Shown here: piece by piece, positions 45,423 to 54,432 of the stretch | How positions within the stretch are numbered: position 1 is the stretch's first letter | Layout: each line of letters opens with the position of its first letter | Assembly (NCBI GenBank): GCA_913055635.1 | Contig: CAJXLK010000001.1 | Location: 160,626 to 224,625 of the forward strand | Direction: 5' to 3' | Length of the DNA: 64,000 nucleotides | Origin: an uncultured Bacteroidota bacterium | GTDB lineage: Bacteria > Bacteroidota > Bacteroidia > Bacteroidales > UBA12077 | Notes under the pieces: model-generated | Database searches by the model: none | Told to the model about the DNA's origin: nothing | Seen by the model: the letters and a program-made list of their open reading frames with translations, nothing else | Made by a program: the position numbers and the translations under genes

Positions 45423-48400
45423 TTATTTTTCTGAATCAAGGGTTTTATTGACCTTTTTCATGTGCCTGCGGAATTTACTGAAACTGCTTTTGGTAGAGAG
45501 GATGTACTGATAAACTGTATTCATCAGGCCTTCGTTGATGTTGCGTTTACGTTTGGGGACTTCTTTAATGGCATGAATGAATTTTTGATTGGAGGAAGTG
45601 GTACGCATCATGCCGCGGAAGTAATAGAAGAAGTAGTGGGTATTTTCGTCGGGGGTGAGGTAAATGTAGAGTTTATCACCAAATTTTTGCTTCACGATTT
45701 CGATAAATCCGTCCATTTTTTTGTGGACAGGTTGGCCGTTGATCAGGGCGAGTTTGATGTTATCGCGGGCGATGAAGGAATTGGTTTCGGTGTTCCATCT
45801 AAAGCGGAGGTTAGAGAACAGCAGGGTTTGCCTCAGGGGTTCGGGTATGGGTTTGTCGGCAGCGGCCAGGGAGTCGTGGGCGGTGGTGGTTTTGAAATAT
45901 TGATTGGCAGCTTGATGACCGGCTATTCGGTAGAGGTTTTCCCGGTAGGTTTCGGATTGGGGTTGATAGGAAGGCAGGTTGCTGCGGTTGTTCAGGTCGC
46001 GGGCCATGGAATCGAGGGCGCCGGAGCTGAAGAGGAAGTCAACGGGCATGGTCACATTCATAGACACCTTATTTTTGGCCAAATCGTGTTTCAGGTTTCC
46101 GGTAGGCTGAATGGTAAGTTTTCCGTAATCCACCCCGGGGTTCATTTTTCCCTGGGCCAGGTATGAACAGCTTTTTCTTTGCAGGCGGATCAGGGGGCTC
46201 AGGCTGTCGTTGCCGTTCAGGCGGGCCCGTGGGGCTATTTCGTAGGCTTGTTGGTTGGGATTAAAATCGACCCGGCCGTGGGCCCCGATGATTTGGTCGT
46301 CGCTGGGATCCTTACGTGGGGTCAGGAACGAGGAATAGACATGGGTGGAGTCAATGGTCAGGTAGCTGCCGGTGAAGAGTTTGTTGCCTTTGGGGTCGTT
46401 ATTTTTTCGGGCCACCGGGATGGTTACATTGGCCGGGTTAATGACCGATTCAAACTGAACATACCGGGGGCTGATGGGCGAACATTGATGGCGTATCCGC
46501 GCATTGCCTGAAAAATGCAGCAGCCTGCGGGTGGCATTCAGGTGGACTTCCCCGGCATATCTGAAATAAGGACTTAGCTGGAAACTGTCTTTGCGGGCGA
46601 TCTGGCCCTGAGCAGTGGTATGGAGGGAATCATTGACCCCTATTTGGCTGAAATGGACGATTTGTTCGGGTTGTTGGGGTGATTTGTAGCGATAGTTGCC
46701 GCTTCCCTGGTAATCATAGCGGCTGTTGACCTTGAGTTGAGCGTCAAATATTGTATGGCTCATTTGACTGGTATCTCCGGCAATCAGTTCGGCATTGCGC
46801 AGGGTGTCCATCCTGGCCTGTTTTCTGATTCGAAGGGTTTGCTGGTCGGGAAATATCCGGGCATCGGCCACGTTCATGTATTGCACTTCTTTGGTTATCA
46901 GCGATGTATCGGCAAGTCGGAAAATGGCTTTCGGCGAGGTGAACCGCAGGGAATCCTGGCCTTTATGGGTGGACAGGAACAGGGCTCCATCGTAGTCAGC
47001 TTCTTTGAGGCTGTCCAGAACGCCGCCGGTGGTGGTTTCGGGGGTTGATTCCATCTCCAGGCGGTCTTGCTCCATTTGCCATACGAAGGCATCCAGGTAA
47101 GCCTGGTAAAGGTTCTGGGGGAAGGCGGTCCGGGTAAAACGTCCTACGCTGCTGAAGCGGGCCGTCCCGTAGTTGTAATCCACATGCGCATTGAGGGTAT
47201 CGGCCCGGAAGGCCACGGCATTGCGGTTGAGCGTGCGGAGCCTGAAGTTGGCCGTGTCCGCATCAAAGGAGTGTGCTTCCCAGGCAAAATGGTCCGATTC
47301 AAGGGTGGCCTTTTTCATATCCATCATCCCCTTTCCAGTTAATCCGGTGGGCGATAGGTTAAGATAGCCTTCCATGTTTGATTTGCCCCCGTACATGGAG
47401 AATGGTTGAGCAGCCTGCCATATGTGCATGTTGTCGCGGTGCGGATACCATTTGATCCGGGATTTTTTCGTCTTGACCCGGGGATATTCAATGCCCGTTG
47501 TTTTTTGAGCAATATGGAAACCGTTGGTATGGACGCTGGTCGAATCGGGAAAAAACAATACGCTGTCGGTGCGGGCTTGTGCCGTGAGATAGTTCAGCCT
47601 GCCCTGGCCCCTTAACCCCTGATTGCTCATATCGATTTGGCGGTGGTAGGTACCCTTGCCTTCATATAAGGGCATGCCTTTGTCGCTGGTGGTCTTGGTG
47701 AAGCCCAGGGAATTGTCAGGGCGCAATTCCAAAGTATCTTCAAAGGGTGGAAAGATATCAGCCGAGTGAAAATTGCCGGCAAACTTCATGCTGGCTGGAT
47801 TAAAATTATCCAGACTGTCCATGGTGAAGGGGTAAAGCTCAAAGTAGAAGTTTTTGCGTTTGTAAGGGCCGTTGAACAGATGGTCGTAATAGACGTAGGA
47901 CTTTTCCTTTGCTTCAAAGTAGGGGTATTTGGGAAATTTCATCTTGCCCGATTTGTTGTTGGGGTGGTCAATATGCAAAATCCCCTTCAGGTCGCTTACG
48001 GTGTTTTCTACGTGGGCCAGGATTTTTTGGCCGAACTGGTTTTTTTCATCGGTTTGGTATTTCAGCTGCAGGGAATCGATTTGTTTCATATGGATGGTGA
48101 AGTCCCGGTAATCGAAGCTCAGGCTGTCGCCGAAAAAGGTGAACAGCCCGGCTTCGACCACCCCGTCGAAGGTAAAGTTGCGGTTTTTCTTCATGGTGAT
48201 GCCCTGATGGTCGGGATAAAGCACCACGTTTTGGGAATCACTGACAAAGGTTTTGCCCACCCCGTTGATGTGCATTTTCATGGATGAAAGGTTGAGTATG
48301 GCATTGTGTTCAGAAGCAGAGGTGGTCGAGGAGTTGATTCGAAGCACGTCGTAATCAATTTTTCCGATGCGCGATTGGATATAATCGAACAGCTTGTCGT

Positions 48401-49940
48401 TAATGGTCACCGTGTCGGCTTCCAAATCGTAGAAGATGAACCCGTCCTGGGCCAGGTACATCAGCCGCTGACGTACCTGGAAAGGGGGAAGCCTGAGGTA
48501 GCTGGCAAATGCACCGGCGTCAAACTTCCGGTGGTCAACTTTGTTGTGGTAGTTGCGAATGGCAATCAGCGGATGCACCCGGTCGCGCATCCCGATTTGC
48601 CTCCATCTCTCGAGGGTAAAGTAATTCATTGAGGTGAAAGTGGCCTGGCCCATGGAAGCGTTGCGGCTGTGGGTGAAGTAAATCTTATCTTTTTTGGTAT
48701 TCCACAGCAGGCGGTCAAAATTCATGGAAACCTGGTGATAGGTATTGTAATAGACGCTTTTGGAGAGGATGTTGTCATTGGGCAGCAATTCAATTTCCTG
48801 GCGACTCACGTCATAATGGAATGAAAGGCCGGTATGATAGATCGAGTCGTTTTTCAGGTGGATGGTCACCTCAGCCTTCCGCGAGAGGGCCTGTTTTTGG
48901 TCAAACATGAAAATCTGCGAACGCACCGTCATAAAGTCTTCGCCATGGCGGTGGATCTTAAGGGTGGCCTCCTGGCCTTTACCGCCGCTTCCCCTGAACT
49001 GGGCCCCCATCATTTTGAATCCCCCCTTATAATCCATGTTTTCATAAATGTTGGAGATTTGAAAGATCTTTTTGTAAGAGCGAAAGAGGGGATAGGTTGC
49101 ATCTTTTGTTTTTCTCACCGATTGAAGCTTATCGTGCAGCTGGCCCCGCACCGGCTGGTCAAAATAGAGGTTGTTGATGTACTTGACCGAGTCGGCCTTG
49201 TATTCGGCCCGGGTCAGGTCAATCTCGTAGCCATTGAGTTGGGCCCGCATCTGGTTTCTGGAGTAGCCCACCCGTTGCCAGGTTACTTCTCCACCGTGGC
49301 CTTCCCAATGCCGGCGAAAAGGGTAATAGGTGCCGGAGGTCTGATGAATTTGAATGCTGTCGTCGCGGTGGCGGCATTTCAAAAGGGTCTGGGGATAAAT
49401 GATTTTGAGGGTGGTATCGTAAGTAAAACGATAATCGCGACTGGGGGCATACCAGTTGCGTATCCTGGAGAGATAAAGGCCCCTGGACTGGATGAAGCCC
49501 AGGGTGAACTCAAAGTATTCATCGATCTCTTTGATTTGATGCGCTCCCTGGTGGAAAAGGTGGTTGAAACCTTTCATCCAGGTCTCAAAATGCAGGGAAT
49601 CGAAACGGGTGCCTTGCATGGTGCGCATCAAACGGATCATCGTGGTAAAATGGGGCTGGCGGTTGGCATTTTGCTGGAGCAAGGCATTGGAAATGCGAAC
49701 GATGCTGTCTCTTTTGGCGGGTTTGTATTGACCGGTTTCCCATTCGCTGACAAAAGCCTCCAGGTTTTGGGCCTGCTCATCGCTGATGCGGTTTTCAAGG
49801 TAATCGTTCAGGGTTTGAATGTATTCGGCTGAATCCCTCGGGAAGGAGTCGATGACCTGCCCGCGGGATAAGACCGGGGCAAGAAGCAAGAAAACAAGCA
49901 ACAGGTGTTGGAATCGCAAAAGGCGGGCTTTCCGTTTCAT
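45423..49940 (-). CDS. Giant secreted beta-rich protein of unknown function
   Basis: A 1505-residue product. The start at 49940 opens a signal peptide (LLRFQHLLLVFLLLAPVLSRGQ). An in-frame ATG at 50018 would put 26 residues before it. The N-terminal 150 residues look helical. Most of the rest is a long series of short strands rich in aromatic residues and in 'DSL', 'DSI' and 'DTA' turns. The style is that of proteins with repeated beta-bridges such as AsmA/LptD-N/translocation scaffolds. The C terminus is basic (KEVPKRKRNINE, KFRRHMKKVNK). No transmembrane helix after the signal. Last gene in the leftward tpiA-prmA run. I do not recognise a family, and the structural reading is inference. Confidence 0.8.
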   Translation of the reverse strand: MKRKARLLRFQHLLLVFLLLAPVLSRGQVIDSFPRDSAEYIQTLNDYLENRISDEQAQNLEAFVSEWETGQYKPAKRDSIVRISNALLQQNANRQPHFTTMIRLMRTMQGTRFDSLHFETWMKGFNHLFHQGAHQIKEIDEYFEFTLGFIQSRGLYLSRIRNWYAPSRDYRFTYDTTLKIIYPQTLLKCRHRDDSIQIHQTSGTYYPFRRHWEGHGGEVTWQRVGYSRNQMRAQLNGYEIDLTRAEYKADSVKYINNLYFDQPVRGQLHDKLQSVRKTKDATYPLFRSYKKIFQISNIYENMDYKGGFKMMGAQFRGSGGKGQEATLKIHRHGEDFMTVRSQIFMFDQKQALSRKAEVTIHLKNDSIYHTGLSFHYDVSRQEIELLPNDNILSKSVYYNTYHQVSMNFDRLLWNTKKDKIYFTHSRNASMGQATFTSMNYFTLERWRQIGMRDRVHPLIAIRNYHNKVDHRKFDAGAFASYLRLPPFQVRQRLMYLAQDGFIFYDLEADTVTINDKLFDYIQSRIGKIDYDVLRINSSTTSASEHNAILNLSSMKMHINGVGKTFVSDSQNVVLYPDHQGITMKKNRNFTFDGVVEAGLFTFFGDSLSFDYRDFTIHMKQIDSLQLKYQTDEKNQFGQKILAHVENTVSDLKGILHIDHPNNKSGKMKFPKYPYFEAKEKSYVYYDHLFNGPYKRKNFYFELYPFTMDSLDNFNPASMKFAGNFHSADIFPPFEDTLELRPDNSLGFTKTTSDKGMPLYEGKGTYHRQIDMSNQGLRGQGRLNYLTAQARTDSVLFFPDSTSVHTNGFHIAQKTTGIEYPRVKTKKSRIKWYPHRDNMHIWQAAQPFSMYGGKSNMEGYLNLSPTGLTGKGMMDMKKATLESDHFAWEAHSFDADTANFRLRTLNRNAVAFRADTLNAHVDYNYGTARFSSVGRFTRTAFPQNLYQAYLDAFVWQMEQDRLEMESTPETTTGGVLDSLKEADYDGALFLSTHKGQDSLRFTSPKAIFRLADTSLITKEVQYMNVADARIFPDQQTLRIRKQARMDTLRNAELIAGDTSQMSHTIFDAQLKVNSRYDYQGSGNYRYKSPQQPEQIVHFSQIGVNDSLHTTAQGQIARKDSFQLSPYFRYAGEVHLNATRRLLHFSGNARIRHQCSPISPRYVQFESVINPANVTIPVARKNNDPKGNKLFTGSYLTIDSTHVYSSFLTPRKDPSDDQIIGAHGRVDFNPNQQAYEIAPRARLNGNDSLSPLIRLQRKSCSYLAQGKMNPGVDYGKLTIQPTGNLKHDLAKNKVSMNVTMPVDFLFSSGALDSMARDLNNRSNLPSYQPQSETYRENLYRIAGHQAANQYFKTTTAHDSLAAADKPIPEPLRQTLLFSNLRFRWNTETNSFIARDNIKLALINGQPVHKKMDGFIEIVKQKFGDKLYIYLTPDENTHYFFYYFRGMMRTTSSNQKFIHAIKEVPKRKRNINEGLMNTVYQYILSTKSSFSKFRRHMKKVNKTLDSEK

Positions 49941-50065
49941 AGAGAAGCTATACTTTGGATGCACTGCATTTTTAGGTTGGATCAAAAACATGAACCCGTT
50001 GAAATATCCTGCCGGCATTTATTTTGATGCTTCATATCGGGTTGGTTCATGGGACGAAGGTTCAA

Positions 50066-50935
50066 TCAATGCTTATCAGAATTTTCTTCTGATTCTTTTT
50101 CATACACCAGGGCTACCCATTCCTCCATATTTTTTTGACCGGTATAGTGTAACCGTTGGCCCCGGGCTGCTTCCCTGACTTTTTCAATGTCCTGCTGATA
50201 AATGCCGCTGAGGATGAGTTGCCCGCCGGGATTCAAAGCCCGGGTGTAATCGGGCATATCCTGCAAGAGGATGTTCAGGTTGATGTTGGCCAGGATCAGA
50301 TCAAATCCTTTCTCCTTGAGGCTGTTGATGGTGCCCTGAATAACAGTGATGTTGTCGCCTCGGTTGATCCGCACATTTTCCAGGGCATTCTGGTAGGCCC
50401 ATTCGTTGTTGTCAACGGCCCAGACTTTTAGGGCCCCCTTTTGGGAAGCAACGATGGAGAGGATGGCTGTACCGGAGCCTATATCCAGCACATTCAACCC
50501 CTTCAGATCCAGCTCTAACAGCCATTCGATCATGAGATGGGTGGTGGGGTGATGGCCTGTGCCAAACGACATTTTCGGATCAATGACCACCTCATAGGGA
50601 TACTGCCCGGAAGGTTCATGGAACGAGGCCCGTATCAGACACTGGCCGGCCACCACGACCGGCTGGAAATTTTTTTCCCATTCGCTGTTCCAGTTTTTAT
50701 CACCAATAACCTGGTACTGCCATTCCATGGTATTTGGAAACATTGCGTTGATGGGCAGCTCGTTGATGGCAGCCACGTCAAAGTAAGACTCCGGTATATA
50801 GGCTTTCAAACCACTGGCCGTATCCATAAAACTCTGGTAGCCCACCTCTGAAAGCTGGGCTACCAGAATATCTGCGATGTTTTGGCGCTGTTGTTTATCC
50901 GCATGGATGATACAATGGAGCTCTACTGTTCTCAT
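50066..50935 (-). CDS. prmA: Ribosomal protein L11 methyltransferase
   Basis: A 289-residue SAM-dependent enzyme that trimethylates L11 lysines. Motifs: DPKMSFGTGHHPTTHLM, the SAM-binding VLDIGSGTAILSIVASQKGA, acidic DNNEWA, and the catalytic-site strand LILANINLNILL. An N-terminal substrate-recognition domain precedes it. It lies 5 bp after tpiA and probably shares its transcript. Confidence 0.94.
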   Translation of the reverse strand: MRTVELHCIIHADKQQRQNIADILVAQLSEVGYQSFMDTASGLKAYIPESYFDVAAINELPINAMFPNTMEWQYQVIGDKNWNSEWEKNFQPVVVAGQCLIRASFHEPSGQYPYEVVIDPKMSFGTGHHPTTHLMIEWLLELDLKGLNVLDIGSGTAILSIVASQKGALKVWAVDNNEWAYQNALENVRINRGDNITVIQGTINSLKEKGFDLILANINLNILLQDMPDYTRALNPGGQLILSGIYQQDIEKVREAARGQRLHYTGQKNMEEWVALVYEKESEENSDKH

Positions 50936-50940
50936 CGGAT

Positions 50941-51702
50941 TTATAATGTGAAGGATTGGCTGATTTGTATAAAATCGCGTGATTTGAGTGAAGCCCCGCC
51001 AATGAGCCCCCCGTCAATGTCGGGCTGGGCAAAGAGATCTTCGGCATTCGATGGTTTACAACTTCCCCCGTATAGAATCGCCGTATTGTTGGCGGCTTTG
51101 CTGGAGTAGTTCTCTTCTATTTTTTCACGGATGAAGCGGTGCATCTGCTGGGCCTGGTCCGGTGTGGCTGTTTTGCCCGTACCAATGGCCCATACTGGTT
51201 CATAGGCAATGATGATCCGGCCAAAATCTTCAGCACTCAATTGAAAAACCGACTTTTCCAGTTGTTCGGCCACCACTGAAAAATACTGGTCGGCTTCCCT
51301 TTGTTCAAGCTTTTCGCCAACACAAACAATCGGGAACAGATCATTCCGTAGGGCTTGTTCGATTTTTTGATACACCACCTGGTCGGTTTCCTGGTAATAG
51401 CTCCTGCGTTCACTGTGACCGATGATCACATATTGTGCCCCGGTCGAACGAACCATCTCTGCAGAAACTTCACCGGTAAAAGCTCCTTTCTCTTCAGTGG
51501 CACAGTTCTGGGCTGCCAGTTTAAGCCGGGTGTCAGCGATCGTACGCCCGATATCGGCCAGGTGAATGAATGGAGGGGCCACAATCACATTGACCGGTTC
51601 GGGGATTTCCCCCTGAAGGGCTTTGATCGACTCGGCCAGTTCCCTGCCTTGTTGCAGGTCATTGTTCATTTTCCAGTTTCCGGCGACTATTTTTGGTCTC
51701 AT
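50941..51702 (-). CDS. tpiA: Triose-phosphate isomerase
   Basis: A 253-residue TIM barrel interconverting dihydroxyacetone phosphate and glyceraldehyde 3-phosphate. GNWKMN (Lys), IIGHSERR (catalytic His), AYEPVWAIGTGKTA (Glu and phosphate loop) and YGGSCKPSN are all intact. Full length. Neighbouring the BT_3928-type DoxX gene is a known Bacteroidota arrangement. Confidence 0.97.
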   Translation of the reverse strand: MRPKIVAGNWKMNNDLQQGRELAESIKALQGEIPEPVNVIVAPPFIHLADIGRTIADTRLKLAAQNCATEEKGAFTGEVSAEMVRSTGAQYVIIGHSERRSYYQETDQVVYQKIEQALRNDLFPIVCVGEKLEQREADQYFSVVAEQLEKSVFQLSAEDFGRIIIAYEPVWAIGTGKTATPDQAQQMHRFIREKIEENYSSKAANNTAILYGGSCKPSNAEDLFAQPDIDGGLIGGASLKSRDFIQISQSFTL

Positions 51703-51789
51703 AAGGATATTGTTTTGGTGATTGAACTGCTAAAATAAGAAATATTGAGCACAAAACATGGGGGGGGTGGCGGGAAACCGGGCGGGTTT

Positions 51790-52866
51790 TCAGCCCAGCC
51801 GCACCCTGGGGTCTAGCAGGGCATAGGTCAGGTCAACCAGCACGTTGATGATGATAAACATCACTGAGATGGTCAATACGACCCCCATGACCACCGGCAG
51901 GTCATACTTGTTGAGGGCATCAACAATGACGTATCCCAGGCCTTTCCATCCGAAAATGTATTCGACAAAGACAATGCCAGCCATGAGGCTGGCAAACCAG
52001 CCGGAGATGGCCGTTATGACGGGATTAAGGGAATTGCGCAGGGCGTGGCGAAAAAGGACCCTGGGAAAAGCCAGTCCTTTGGCATGGGCCGTACGGATGT
52101 AATCCCGCGAGAGGACATCGAGCATCGAGTTGCGGGAGAGCTGAATGACGATGGCCAGTGGCCGGATGCCCAGGGTTAGGGCCGGAAGAATCAGGTTCTT
52201 TAACCTCAGGTGCACCCCCCTCCCGAAATCGTCCACTTCATAAAGGTTGCCCGTTAGATTGAGGCCGGTGACATCGCCCAGCTTGAAGGCAAAAAACCAT
52301 CCGATCAGAATGGCGGCAAAAAACGAAGGCAAAGACATGCCAAAGGCCGAAAAGAAGATGCTAAGCCGGTCAAAAAGGGTATCCTTGTATATGGCCGCCA
52401 GGATCCCCAGGAATATGCCCACCAGGGATGCAAAAATGATGGAGGAAAAGGCCAGAATAAAAGTGTTGGGAAGGGTTTGTCCAATGATCCCGGCCACTTG
52501 CTTCCTGCTTTGGTAGGATCGGCGCAAATAGGGTGACTTGAGGATCAGCGAGTTGTTTTTGCCCTTGATCAGCCTGGTGTAGGGAGCATATTTGTCCGGA
52601 TCCAGGTAGAAGTAGTCGGAAGGCTCGTGGGAATGATAACTTACCGGCGACAGGTCATTCAGGTATTTAAGGTATTGGAGGCCCTTGGAACGATTCAGCC
52701 CCAGGTCTTTGCGTATGGCCTGTATCGAGGCCACGTCCGACCGCTGGCCCATCAGCATACGGGCCGGATCGCCCGGCAATACATTGAAAAGCACGAAAAC
52801 CAGCGTGGCAACCCCCCAAAGGATGAGTATGGCGTAAAGGATTCTTTTGATGAAATATTGGGCCAC
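51790..52866 (-). CDS. ABC transporter permease, DppB/OppB (peptide/nickel) type
   Basis: A 358-residue inner-membrane permease. It begins KRILYAILILWGVATLVFVLFNVLPGDPARM as in DppB. A long first periplasmic loop of about 90 residues follows, then the EAA-type loop HALRNSLNPVITAISG, and the end segment DLTYALLDPRVRLG. No ATPase, second permease or substrate-binding gene lies beside it, so the partners must be elsewhere. It sits 20 bp after the DoxX gene and 87 bp before tpiA, inside an otherwise conserved pair. Confidence 0.92.
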   Translation of the reverse strand: MAQYFIKRILYAILILWGVATLVFVLFNVLPGDPARMLMGQRSDVASIQAIRKDLGLNRSKGLQYLKYLNDLSPVSYHSHEPSDYFYLDPDKYAPYTRLIKGKNNSLILKSPYLRRSYQSRKQVAGIIGQTLPNTFILAFSSIIFASLVGIFLGILAAIYKDTLFDRLSIFFSAFGMSLPSFFAAILIGWFFAFKLGDVTGLNLTGNLYEVDDFGRGVHLRLKNLILPALTLGIRPLAIVIQLSRNSMLDVLSRDYIRTAHAKGLAFPRVLFRHALRNSLNPVITAISGWFASLMAGIVFVEYIFGWKGLGYVIVDALNKYDLPVVMGVVLTISVMFIIINVLVDLTYALLDPRVRLG

Positions 52867-52886
52867 CGTTACCAGTTTTTAGGTTG

Positions 52887-54077
52887 TTATGACGGAAGTT
52901 CTTCCCGCTCATTGCCGGTTTGGCCGGGTTGGGATTTTTTCTCCCTGCCTTTGATATCCATTTCCCGGAGAAAATCTGTTTTGATCTCTTCCGGCGAGGG
53001 CACATCATTGTTGTGCCATTTGCCCATCACGACCCCCTCTTTGATGAGCATTAAACCAGGATTTGCACGGATAATGGTTTTTAGGGTGATCTCATCGGTA
53101 TGGTAAAAGGGAAAGCGCACCCCGGTCTTTTCTTTAAACCGCATGATGTCTTCCTTCAGGGAAGAGGTCAGTGCAATAAAGCTGCAATGGTTGTTTTCAC
53201 GGCAGAAACCACTCAGCCGCCGGATCTCTTCCATCTCTGAGCGATCGGCTTTTTTTAGATCATAGGAGATGAACAAGAAGGTATAGTCCTGCTTGTCCAG
53301 TACAATATCGGTGATGTCGCTGCCATCAAGGGTGGTGATGGAGAAGCCGCTGATAGGGGGGGTATACCCCTCGCTTATCTTGACGTTTTTGGTCTCAACC
53401 CACTGCCAGGTGGAATCGGGCAGGCTGTCCATGGTGAATTCACGTATTTCTCCTTCCTTTTTATATTTTAATATGGTTTTATATTCAGGTTGGGGGGCGT
53501 CTTCGGGGATCTTCATCTTTTCAGGGATATTGGCACCCACCTCATAGGGGCGGAAGTCAATGATGGGCAGATGGAAGTAGCTGTAAAGGGTGAAAGCCAG
53601 GATGATCACTACGGTGCTGACGGTGAGCCCCAGTTCCTGAACCCGGCTGTATGGTGTTTGAAAATGATGGCGCTGCAGGAAAATGAAGACGACAAAAACC
53701 ATGATCACTGCATTCTTCCAAAATGTTTGCCAGTTGGTCATTACAATGGCATCCCCAAAACACCCGCAGTCATGCACCGGATTTTCAAAAGCCAGGTAAA
53801 GGGTCAGCAAGGTGAAAAATCCCATGAAGATCAGCACAACCCACGAGGTGATGCGGGTTCTGATGTTTAATATCAGCACCGCCCCCAGTACAAATTCAAA
53901 CGTGCTCAAAAGTATGCCCAGCGGCAGGGCCATTGGATCCAGAAACTCCAGTCCGAAAGCGGTAAAATAATCGTTGAACTTGTAGGCCGAACCAAGCGGA
54001 TCGATCCCCTTTACAAATCCGGAAAAAATCAATACCGCACCTACTATAAACCGGCTGATCGTGCGCAGGGTCTTCAT
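52887..54077 (-). CDS. BT_3928-type DoxX/MauE-like membrane protein with thioredoxin-like domain
   Basis: A 396-residue protein. Four to five helices (residues about 1-180) resemble DoxX/MauE: SRFIVGAVLIFSGFVKGIDPLGSAYK, then CGCFGD in a loop, a likely redox or metal site. Residues about 240-380 form a thioredoxin-like domain (YTFLFISYDLKKADRSEMEE, FPFYHTDEITLKTIIRANPGLMLI) lacking a CxxC motif. The start at 54077 removes 24 upstream residues that are not family-like. In Bacteroidota this gene is commonly next to tpiA. Redox function inferred. Confidence 0.85.
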   Translation of the reverse strand: MKTLRTISRFIVGAVLIFSGFVKGIDPLGSAYKFNDYFTAFGLEFLDPMALPLGILLSTFEFVLGAVLILNIRTRITSWVVLIFMGFFTLLTLYLAFENPVHDCGCFGDAIVMTNWQTFWKNAVIMVFVVFIFLQRHHFQTPYSRVQELGLTVSTVVIILAFTLYSYFHLPIIDFRPYEVGANIPEKMKIPEDAPQPEYKTILKYKKEGEIREFTMDSLPDSTWQWVETKNVKISEGYTPPISGFSITTLDGSDITDIVLDKQDYTFLFISYDLKKADRSEMEEIRRLSGFCRENNHCSFIALTSSLKEDIMRFKEKTGVRFPFYHTDEITLKTIIRANPGLMLIKEGVVMGKWHNNDVPSPEEIKTDFLREMDIKGREKKSQPGQTGNEREELPS

Positions 54078-54290
54078 CCAATATGCTTTTTGTGATTTTG
54101 GATCCTCAAATATATAAAATCTGGCTTCTAAAAACGCGATGCATGTCAATAAAGAATGGCCCTTTTGATATGAGGTGTTTTTTGCAAGAAAGATGATGCT
54201 TCCGGGAAGGATATGGCTTTAGGGTAAGGTATTTTTTTCTGAGAAAGATTCCCCGGAGGAGGTTTTTATTGGTGCTGTCACAGAAAATAC

Positions 54291-54298
54291 TATTTTTG
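54291..54298 (+). promoter_or_regulatory. -7 element for prfC
   Basis: TATTTTTG fits TAnnTTTG, leaving a leader of about 125 nt before the prfC start. The leader contains a 17-bp palindrome. Confidence 0.45.
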
Positions 54299-54383
54299 CA
54301 CCTTTGAAAAATCAACCCGGGCTAATGAAAGATCAATCGGCATGAAAGATTATAACGCGGGTATGCCTTTTCATTTCAGATTT

Positions 54384-54400
54384 TCTGTGATAATCACAGA
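54384..54400. promoter_or_regulatory. 17-bp perfect palindrome in the prfC leader
   Basis: TCTGTGATAATCACAGA is self-complementary around its central A. It ends 32 bp before the prfC start and resembles a short-spaced CRP/FNR-like half-site pair (TGTGA-TAA-TCACA). A lone TCACAGA also occurs near 54278. It could be an operator or an mRNA hairpin. Confidence 0.45.
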
Positions 54401-54432
54401 TTGGGGATTGGAAAATTAATTTTGAGGACCAT

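Noticed and set aside
48834-49832. 332-codon open frame antisense to the giant secreted protein
   Set aside because: No domain or plausible start signal, and the opposite strand has a signal peptide and consistent coding character.
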